This document shows positions 47,967-56,702 of a stretch of DNA of 64,000 nt, in pieces (the stretch's first letter is position 1; each line of letters opens with the position of its first letter). The notes under the pieces were generated by a model. It made no database searches. It saw nothing but the letters and a program-made list of their open reading frames with translations, and was not told the origin of the DNA. The stretch is from Nymphaea colorata (taxonomy: Eukaryota > Streptophyta > Magnoliopsida > Nymphaeales > Nymphaeaceae). The stretch spans positions 18,350,802 to 18,414,801 of the forward strand of contig NC_045145.1 of the NCBI RefSeq assembly GCF_008831285.2, read 5' to 3'. A program made the position numbers and the translations under genes.

Positions 47967-49421
47967 AAATGGCCTTTGGGTGACGGTGAATATGGGGAAT
48001 GATTCGGTGGCTCAGCCCTCTGACTCTGTCCACACGTGTTAAGCCACGTAGCGTTTTTGTTTTTCAGTTTGCCTTTTTCTTTTTTTGTGAAAACCACCTT
48101 CGACAAAAGCCAGACAAATTGATACGCAATGGTGGACAACAAGATGGGGCATTGCATTAGGCAGAGAAAATAATTTGGCGGACAACATTGCAGACAACTT
48201 GCTCAGCCCATGCACGTCTCTGCCCATAATGGAGACGAAAGCCAGAAGCACAACCGCCACCCACAGGAAGACAATATGGGTCTCTTTGATTCTGCGCTAT
48301 ACCAGGAACCTTCATGCTAATTTGCCTCTATGGAATTATATGCAACAGCAGTAAGAATCTACATGAAGCTGACAGGGCATAAGTCATTTGTGAGAGACCA
48401 TATTCACTTGAAAAAGTGGAAGGTTAGTAAATGGGCCAAATCGGAACCCACCATCTCTTTTTCTCACTATGGCATGTCCTCCATAGAATGTATCTGAAGC
48501 AAAGAATATGTTGTTCAAGCGGAAAAATGGACTCCTAAAATGGTGGTAAATGTGATCAAACTTGTTACCTTCCATGAGTCCAGAAAGAGATCTCATCTCT
48601 TCATCCATATAACTTGCCAAAAATCGGATATTTAGGATTCACCACCATTTTTACGACTTCAAAAAACTACAGAAATGGATTCCACTTACCAGAAATGCAG
48701 GATATTGTCTAAAAAACCGAAATTGAGAAGTTCGTATCTCAGCAAAGTTTTCTGCTCATCGAGGAAGTTCAGCCACGGCCCGACTCTCTTACTTGCCGTG
48801 TGCGTTTTCGCCAATTCCTCCGCCTTCTCGCCGACAGCCGGATATAAAGGCCAACAGAAGCCCCCAACTCCCTGACTTTCCTCGCTCTCCTCTCTCTCTT
48901 CCCGCGAAGTCTAATGGGTGATTGATTATAGGCATTACGAAGCTAGCCTCCGTTGCAGAGCAAGGAAGAGAGTGGGAGTCCGTGGCCTGCCTGTGTCGTT
49001 TCTCGTCCTTCTCTTCCGCTTTTCCGTGAGGTACTTTTCCTGGACTTCCGCTTCTCCGTAAGGTAGACGGCCGGCCGGTTGCCAATGCACCTCTGCTGCG
49101 AGCTTTGCTTGCGATTACTTTCATGGATGCCTTTTTATTTTTAAATTCCGTTTCTGGTTACTGAGCAATTTTGGTCCGGCCGTAGCTGAGCTTCCTATAT
49201 ATTCGATTTTTTGCAAGTTACATGGATGAACAGATGAGATCTCTTTCATGAAAGGTAACAAGTTTGATGCCTCCGTTGCAGAGTGAGGAAGAGAGTGGGA
49301 GTCCGTGGCCTGGCTGTGTGGTTTCTCGTCCTTCTCTTCCGCTTTTTCGTGAGGTACATTTCCTGGACTTCCGCTTTTTCGTGAGGTACATTTCCTGGAC
49401 TTCCGCTTCTCCGTGAGGTAG
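47967..49421. other. intergenic DNA with a promoter-like segment and tandem repeats
   Basis: No CDS is supported. A TATAAA at 48843-48848 is followed by a CT-rich leader-like segment (48870-48905), which looks like a core promoter without an obvious downstream gene. From 48947 a ~323-base-period duplication begins. A 32-base segment at 48128-48159 recurs inverted at 50887-50919. Confidence 0.45.
48843..48848 (+). promoter_or_regulatory. TATA-like element with CT-rich leader, no linked gene
   Basis: TATAAA preceded by GC-rich sequence and followed about 25-60 bases later by CT-rich sequence, as in plant 5' UTRs. The next ATG frames are very short. It may be a captured or orphaned promoter, or one driving a non-coding transcript. 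Confidence 0.35.
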
Positions 49422-49432
49422 ACGGGGAACCC
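48947..49432. repeat. ~323-bp-period duplication with nested 32-bp tandem repeat
   Basis: Unit 1 (48947-49079) and unit 2 (49270-49432) share CCTCCGTTGCAGAG, GAGTGGGAGTCCGTGGCCTG and a TTCCGCTT..CGTGAGGTA module. The module occurs twice in unit 1 and three times at exact 32-base spacing in unit 2 (49337, 49369, 49401). Confidence 0.85.
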
Positions 49433-50808
49433 AAGTCGGGTCGCTATTTGCACTTCTCGATCCAGATTCTATTATGACGAGGTCCCAAACCATGGGATCG
49501 GATCTATAGTTAGCCATTCAAGCCAAATGTTTTTGGAGAAATTCAGTTTAAGATTTCAGGATTTGTATTCATGCCACCTGTTAAAAACGTAGAAAGAAGG
49601 GTCCTACCTAGGAATGTTAGATCTTAAGGATCTCGATCTGTGGTGAAGCAAAGGTTGAGACGAAGAAGAAACAAACGAAGGATTTGTAAAATCCTTTCGA
49701 TGGTTTTTGAGATTTCCCGGCTAAATAAAAATAAAAGATTGATCTTTTCTATTCAAATGATTCGGCCAGGTATCGGATGCAGTCACTTGATTCTGAAAGG
49801 CATGCATGCTTTACAAGGAAAAGCAGGAGTTGAAAGGTAAAAAGGGAGCTCTAAGCTATAGAGCAGTGAGTCGTGTGAAAAGTTAAAATTTGGAGTTTTT
49901 AATATTATTAATTTTTGAAGTAGAAAATATTAGCTAAATCAAAAGTTAAAAGCAATATTGTATTCTCAATTATCTGATTACATTTTTAGTTTGCAACTGT
50001 AACCATTTCCCAAATCTGAATTACATGGTTCATGCAGATATTCCCTTTGGGTGCCATTGGATACACATTCAAGACGGACGACGTCTAAGAATGCTTCTTA
50101 AATGCCCGCTTTGTGGATCATCTCAAATTTCTGAAAACCTTTTTTTTTCTTTTTCTTTTGAGAACAACTGAACCTGCTTTTTTCTGCCAAAGCGACCTTT
50201 TGGAAAAAGAAAAGCCACTCACTGTTCACATAATTTTGGTTATTATGATAAATATCTCAACAAATTTGGTTGTAAATAATGCTATGATGTACAACCCATT
50301 TTTTGTCACCCACCAGGTTTCAACAAGTAAAAAATTTGGTTTTGACAGGTCCTCCAACCACATAAACCGTGTTTTTAAAACTCATTAAAAACTTAGTTTC
50401 TAATCGTGGATCACAAGTGTGAATGTAGGAGAAACGAGCAACGACTAGGCGAAATATCCATATGTCATTCTTCCATGAAATTCACGACTTCTGGAGAGTG
50501 CTGCTAAAATTCATGGGGCACACATGACAAGAAAGATCAGTGGGCACACATACTTTTTGATGGATCTGCGGCCATGATCCTAACCCTCTGTTTTGCTACA
50601 TTAAAGTGCCTGTTGATGATGATCGTGAGCTTACATTGATGGGAGCAACAATTCATTCCTTGCAAGGAGATAAAAACGTATGTGGTTAGCACAGATATTA
50701 GTGGAGTTGCAGCAGTTGCAAGGTTCAGCGAATTAAAGTTTCCACCGTGCACTTGCTTTTATCAGGCACACTGTTTTTCTACATTAAAGTGCCTGTACGA
50801 GCTTATTG
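49422..50808 (-). repeat. inverted arm A of the mosaic repeat
   Basis: Reverse complement of 53880-55272 over about 1.39 kb with high identity. Matching landmarks include GGGGAACCCAAGTCGGGTCG (outer end) and a frame of about 55 codons read in both arms (49640 plus strand, 54818-55060 minus strand; MVKQRLRRRRNKRRICKIL). Similarity fades after GAGCTTATT at about 50808. Apparently non-coding apart from this short basic ORF, which may be chance. Confidence 0.88.
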
Positions 50809-53181
50809 TTATCCTACATTAAAGAACAGATGAAGGCGAGGCTGAGATCTCAAGACATAAAAGCCAAAATCAAAGTGATCCGAGTTTAATGCAAAGCCCC
50901 ATCTTGTTGTCCACCATTCTCTCGAGAGATCGCAAAGCGAAACTATCTCCTGTCTATTCAAACCAACTATTTCACTATCCTGGAAAGTATCTCCTGTCTG
51001 TTCAAACCAATTATGAATTGCTTTTTCATACAACCGTCGTTATGTACCAGTTCGTCCATGTTTTTGTAACGAAAATGGTGATTGTAGCTTGAATAACCTT
51101 GTTAGGTTTTTGTTATGAATCCGTACAGTACATTCCAAAAAACTAGTGGGCTTATCACACTGGCGTAGTTTGATTCTCCATTGAAAGTGGAAACTGGCTC
51201 ATATGTTTCATTTTTCCTTTCATCTCAGTATAAGTTGCTTTTGTTTTATGCGGAAAAAGATGGGGAGCTTTATCCTTTCCCGATTGCCTGTTCTTTTCTT
51301 CATTATGAAATGTGCAGTGATGGAGCCACATGGTGGCTGGTCTCTCCAGTTTGGCCATGCCAGCCTCACAAAGTTTACTTATTTTTATGTTAATAATTTT
51401 ATATTTTTGACAAAAGCAACTTATACAGTAAACAGTTTGGGATGCATTTAGAATAATTAATTTACTTCCCTTAAGAGGTTTAATGACATTCAATTCGTCC
51501 CTGGTTCCAAACACAGTGAAAAATCTAATCCAAAATTTACAGATATACAGATGGAATCCAGCCAACCGCGTTAATTTTGACACAACCCACAGAATTTCAT
51601 CAAATAGCGGATGGCATTAACTACCATTCAAAGCTGGATTTCATTTCTGAATGTCACACTTTATTACTAATAGTTGTACCAATAAAGACACTTGCAGTAT
51701 TTAAGGACAAAGACAAAGGCAAAATGAGTGCCTGACTATCATTTATCTAGAGGCTATATATATATATAAAGCATACTCTTGTATTCTACGAAGGAAAGAG
51801 GAACTTGTAAGCATATATTTATTATTGCAATCTCTCTTAACTTCATCTGTTCCTGAGAATCATAGATGGTCGGAAGGCAACTCCTCTTCTTAACTGTAAA
51901 TGGCGGATGCACAACAATGTTCGAGTTGATGGGTGCTATGCTTTTCACTCAGGTCGCTAAACAGTCATAGATCTCTGAGGAGAAGGAAAAGGGAAAGAAA
52001 CTTCGGCCTCTTCTGGGTATGTCTCCCCTCCTTATTTTCGTGGGGCTCTTTCCTTCTGAACGTCATTTTCAATAAGCTCTTTCAAGCGGCAGGTCTTGCA
52101 CCAAAATTTAATTGATTCCCAGGGGAAGAAAGTCAGCTTCTTTTGTCACAATAAAACACCAGTTTGTCTCATATCTCCGACGTCCCCAAGATCCATGGTA
52201 TCCAATGTTGTAAAATTTGGGTTTTCATTTCAACTGAATTGACGGGGCAGTTGATTTGTTTGAGTTATCATTTCCGTTGGACAATTTGTAGATAGGCTAA
52301 AAATATATTAAAAAAACATTTCTGAAAAAAATAAATGAATATAATAAATAGTTAATTAAATTAAATAATATTAAAATATGGATTTCTGACTTAGCCAGTG
52401 CAAATAAAACATTTTTTGTAACATTCCGTGGTATGGGATAGGTGTTCAGGACTTCAGTCAACCTTCTGACTTCTTCTCTGTAGCACATCGCTCACTAGTT
52501 GGTTGACTTAACTACTTTCTCGAGAGGTCATTTGTGATTACTCTGTCGAGAATAATAATCATGAAAGACTTTTGTTACTTGAACTAGTGATGATATATTT
52601 CATATGGTTTTTCTTGACATTGGCATTGGAAAGAAGGCTATCAAAAAGATATCAAGCCTCTTTGAAACCACCTTAGTTTCTTCCTCTTTTCCTGTTTAAA
52701 GCCTGAAATTAGTTTTACTAGTATCAGCTTTTCAGGCTTCTTATGTTTGGAACTTCTAGAATATGATGGACCATTCTGCATCCGTAGTCTGTGCAGTTAG
52801 GGCTTAACAATTTTTCTGTTACAGGTTGTGATCTTCTTACTATATGTAGGGGTTTTCATAATTCACAAAGCTTTTAATCCACTTTTCTCTCCTTCCGTGA
52901 GTTACATCATTAAAGCATTAAAGAAGGCTATCAGAAAGAAATCAACTCTGTCGTAAACCACCAGGATGTTTTCCTCTTTGTTTGGCAGCTCTGTTTGGAA
53001 CCTGTTTGGAAAGGTAGGCCATCCTGCATCCATAGTCGTATACCAGAAAAATAGTCCTAGGAACTGGATTCTAGTTTGTGATATTCTTTAGAGCGATGTT
53101 CAGCTTGTATGATGTCTGTGGGGTTTCCACAACTCACTATTCCAAAGTTAATCCACTTCTCTTCCTTTGTGAATTGTGAGT
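50809..53181. other. spacer between the inverted arms
   Basis: No intact gene. Bases 50822-50876 are an inverted copy of the HSP20 downstream flank (45893-45946). A degenerate tandem repeat lies at 52630-53175. A TA run lies at about 51757-51770. The ORF at 51155-51583 on the minus strand has no recognised similarity. Confidence 0.5.
52630..53175. repeat. diverged tandem repeat, two units of ~260-290 bp
   Basis: Both units open with AAGAAGGCTATCA and share, in order, AAACCACC, TTTCCTCTTT, CTGTTTGGAAC-like, CATTCTGCATCC/CATCCTGCATCC, a TTGTGAT.TTCTT block, GTATGATGT/CTATATGTA..GGGGTTTTCATAA, and AATCCACTT-TCT. Unit 1 is about 52630-52917, unit 2 about 52918-53175. Confidence 0.7.
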
Positions 53182-53846
53182 TCCCTGAATGAATGATTTG
53201 TTTAAAATCACCATTACTAAACTAGTAAGGTTATGCTTAGCAAACATGTTTTTATAATTGCAGGCCAGGATGAAAGCTGAACAAATGAAGGCTGAGAAGC
53301 TTGCTATGGAAAGAGCAGCGGTTGAAGCTCAAAAAAGAGCAGAAAAAGAGGCTGCACAAAGGGCGGCTGAAGAAGCCTTGAAAAAAAAAGCTGCAGAAGA
53401 AAAATCTAGGACTGGTGGAGTAGTTGGTGGGTGTTTGCATTGTTTATTTTGTTTATTCTCAGTTATGTTGTGCATTTTATGTATACACGATAAACAGTGA
53501 ATAGAATCTAAAAATTGTTTCACTTAATTATCTTGTGCAGGTGAATGCTTCACTTAACCTCTTTTATGAAAAGAGATTACAGTTTTGGTTTTGTCTATCA
53601 ACTTAAACTATTGCTAGAAGGTCAAGCAAATGAACCATTTCTCCTCTCTCACTAAATCAGTTTTCTGTTTCAGTGGTCCTGTGTTTCTTGGTTATCCGTT
53701 GTGAGTAATTGTAGCCTGTGAAACTTCTTACCAACTTCAAGTGTGTACCATGTAAAAAAGCTTGAACAGTTTCAGTTTACTTTTTTGGCTCCCGTGCTTT
53801 TGTACAACTTAGTACTCTTAAATGAGGTTGCTTTCATATTTATATG
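53182..53846 (+). pseudogene. genomic fragment copy of GLE1 (exon 7 with flanking introns)
   Basis: Matches 35682-36369 of GLE1, including intron 6 end, acceptor, exon 7 (about 53264 onward) and intron 7 start. The exon copy keeps an open frame (KAEQMKAEKLAMERAAVEAQ) but lacks 24 bases encoding the SQRKASEE region of the parent. The lost segment is bounded by CAGAAG microhomology, suggesting slippage or recombination deletion. No other GLE1 exons are nearby, so it is a captured fragment, not a gene. Its right end joins the repeat unit exactly at ATTTATATG. Confidence 0.92.
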
Positions 53847-55272
53847 CCAACCATGCATGTTGTCATCTCCCTCCAGGGAAGTAGTTGCTCCAAATAAGCT
53901 CATGAGCATCAACATGCACTTTAGTGTAGAAAAACAGTGTGCTTGATAAAAGCAAATGCATGGTGGAAACTCCAATTCGCTGAACGTTGCAACCGCTGCA
54001 ACTCCACTAATATCTGTGCTAACCATATACGTTGTAATCTCCTTCCAAGGAATGAATTGTTGCTACAGTCAATCTAAGTTCACGAGCATCAACAGTGACT
54101 TTAATGTAGAAAAACAGAGGGTTAGGATCATGGACGCAGGTCTATCAAAAAGTATGTGTGCCCACTGATCTTTCTTGTCATGTGTGCGCCATGAATTTTA
54201 GCAGCACTCACCAGAAGTCGTGAATTTCATGGAAGAATAACATCTAGTTATTTCGCGTAGTCGTTGCTCGTTTCTCCTACACTCACACTCGTGTTCCACG
54301 ATTAGAAACTAAGTTTTTAACGAGTTTTGAAAACATGGTTTATGTGGTTGGAGGACCTGTCAAAACCAAATTTTTTACTTTTTGAAACCTGGTTTTTGTT
54401 TGGGTGACAAAAAATGGGTTGTACATCATAGCATTATTTACAACCAAATTTGTTGAAATATTTATCATAATAGCCAAAGCAATGTGAACAGCCTTTTCTT
54501 TTTTCCAAAAGGTCGCTTTGGCTGAACAAAGCAGGTTAAGTTGTTTTAAAAAGAAAAAAAAGTTTTCAGAAATTTGAGATGATCCAAACACCCTCAAAGC
54601 GACATTTAAGAAGCATGCTTAGACGTCGTCTTGAATGTGTATCCAATGGCACCCAAAGAGAATATCTGCATGAACCATGTAATTCAGATTTGGGAAATGG
54701 TTACAGTTGCAAACTAAAAAATGTAATCAGATAATTGAGAATACAATATTGCTTTTAATGTTTGATTTAGCTAATATTTTCTACTTCAAAAATTAATAAT
54801 ATTAAAAACTCCAAATTTTAGCTTTTCACACGACTCACTGTGCTATAGCTTAGAACTCCCTTTTTACCTTTCAACTCCTGCTGTTCCTTGTAAAGCATGC
54901 CTTTCAGAATCAAGTGACTGCATCCGATACCTGGCTGAATCATTTGAATAGATAAGATCAATCTTTTATTTTTATTTAGCCGGGAAATCTCAAAAACCAT
55001 CGAAAGGATTTTACAAATCCTTCGTTTGTTTCTTCTTCGTCTCAACCTTTGTTTCACCACAGATCGAGATCCTTAAGATCTAACATTCCTAGGACCCTTC
55101 TTTCTACGTTTTTAACAGGTGGCATGAATACAAATCCTGAAATCTTAAACTGAATTTCTCCAAAAACATTTGGCTTGAATGGCTAACTATAGATCCGATC
55201 CGATGGTTTGGGACCTCGTCATAATAGAATCTGGATCGAGAAGTGCAAATAGCGACCCGACTTGGGTTCCCC
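53847..55272 (+). repeat. inverted arm B of the mosaic repeat (full unit)
   Basis: Positions 53847-54760 match copy C directly, and 53880-55272 match arm A inverted. The outer end, TTGGGTTCCCC at 55262-55272, lies 225 bases upstream of the mTERF ATG. It carries one full and one partial copy of the ~169-base subunit (from about 53945). No transposase and no target-site duplication around the A-B pair are visible. Confidence 0.87.
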
Positions 55273-55496
55273 AGAACCTGGACTGTGGGAAATGTTAGGT
55301 CCAACACAACGCGCCTTCTTTTCTTTTTGACAACGAGCGGAGCCTCTAGTCGGAACGAAGGGATATCGCAGTCTCTCCGGCTGCCGCCGTTGAGTAGTAC
55401 AGATCGGAGAAGTTTTCTACTTCGTCTTGTCTTGATCTCGTGTGCTTTCTTCTTCTCTAGTTCTGTTGTTCTTTTTTGGATTTCGTCGTTGTTTAA

Positions 55497-56702
55497 ATGG
55501 TTGGTGGTCGGGGAGTGATGAATCTCGTTCGTTACAGCCATTTTATCAGAAATGTGCAGAATCCCACCGTTATTGTCTCATTCTGGGGGCGTTTGCAATC
55601 GTCATTTACTACCACCATCAACCATGACAAAGATCCCTCTTCCTCTGCATCATTTGACGACTACCCGTCATCGGAATTGGTGGGTTACCTGGTGAGCTCG
55701 TGTGGGTTACCTTCAGAAGCAGCCGCAGGCATATGCAGGAAGTTAGGAAGCAGGGCTAGCGTTCAAAAAGCGAGGATGATAATCGATTTCTTAAAGGAGA
55801 GCGGTGTCTCGGACGTCCATGTCAGGAAAGCAATCACTATTAGTCCCATATTGCTGTCATCCGAGCTAGAGAAGACGGTGAAGCCCAAGGTGAGGGCCTT
55901 CCTCGATTGGGGCTTCTCTGCCCGTGATGTTGGTCAGATCATATCGATGAATTATCGTATCCTGAGGTCAAGTCTCGAGAAGAAGATCATGCCCGTAGTT
56001 TCTGAGCTGAGAGCCTTCCTCCCCAATGACAAGAGGGCGTTTGTTTCTATGAAGAATTTCTTCTTCTGCTCGCTTCTGGGTCATGATGTGGAGAAAAGTA
56101 TAGGGACCAATCTGTCGGCTCTGCGAAGGCTAGGCGTCGCAGACCGCTCTTTGTCGACCCTTTTAATACATTGGCCGATGCTACTGGGTAGGAAGCCATG
56201 CGCGTTAGAGAAGATGGTGGAGAGGGTTAAGGAATTGGGGATAGATAAGGATTCCCTTATGTTCCCCTACGCGTTGTTTACCGTCTCCACAATGACGAAG
56301 CCGGTGTGGGATGCCAAAGTCGACGTGCTGAAGGGAGCCGGATGGACTCAGGAGAACATTCTTCTAGCGTTTAACAAGTACCCGCTCTTCATGACCATCT
56401 CCGCGAGCAATCTGAAGAAAAAATTGGAGTACTTTGACCAGGAACTCGGTTTCAAACCTTCCCGACTCGCCGCGAACCCGACTCGCTTGTTGTTCAGCAT
56501 AGAGAAGAGGGTGACGCCTCGGCTGGCTGTGAGGAAGATCTTGATTTCTAAGAAGGTACTCAAGGAGAGGGAGGGATCGCTCGCAATTCTGGACATGAAA
56601 AAAGATAGGTTCTACAGAGAATACGTGCTTAAGCATAAGGATAAGTATCCAGATATTCTTGAAGTTTACAGCAGCAATACTAAACTTGATTCTGATGGAT
56701 AA
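55497..56702 (+). CDS. mTERF family protein (organellar transcription termination factor-like)
   Basis: Single-exon gene, 401 aa, ending TAA. Plant mTERF proteins bind nucleic acid in mitochondria or chloroplasts and affect transcription, splicing or RNA processing. Visible features: an Arg/Ser-containing N-terminus (about 1-45) suited to organelle import; conserved LVGYLVSSCGLP start of the repeat region; then tandem helical mTERF repeats (about 60-375), each with a hydrophobic pattern ending in a proline position such as ISPILL, HWPMLL and KYPLFM; and a C-terminal REYVLKHKDKYPDILEVY. In-frame ATGs lie at 55497 and 55518; the longer is used, though MNLVRYSH is equally plausible. Intronless structure and a neighbouring truncated copy match the clustered mTERF expansions of angiosperms. 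I cannot tell the organelle target. Confidence 0.93.
   Translation: MVGGRGVMNLVRYSHFIRNVQNPTVIVSFWGRLQSSFTTTINHDKDPSSSASFDDYPSSELVGYLVSSCGLPSEAAAGICRKLGSRASVQKARMIIDFLKESGVSDVHVRKAITISPILLSSELEKTVKPKVRAFLDWGFSARDVGQIISMNYRILRSSLEKKIMPVVSELRAFLPNDKRAFVSMKNFFFCSLLGHDVEKSIGTNLSALRRLGVADRSLSTLLIHWPMLLGRKPCALEKMVERVKELGIDKDSLMFPYALFTVSTMTKPVWDAKVDVLKGAGWTQENILLAFNKYPLFMTISASNLKKKLEYFDQELGFKPSRLAANPTRLLFSIEKRVTPRLAVRKILISKKVLKEREGSLAILDMKKDRFYREYVLKHKDKYPDILEVYSSNTKLDSDG

Noticed and set aside
51155-51583. 142-codon minus-strand ORF in the inverted-repeat spacer
   Set aside because: No domain, no splice context, ordinary AT-rich composition; likely chance.
49422-55272. Target-site duplication around the A-B inverted pair
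   Set aside because: Flanks at 49413-49421 and 55273-55281 do not match at 3, 5, 8 or 9 bases, so I could not call it a single transposon insertion.
55104-55541. 145-codon minus-strand ORF across the arm B and mTERF junction
   Set aside because: It overlaps the mTERF start region in antisense and spans a repeat boundary; likely an artefact.
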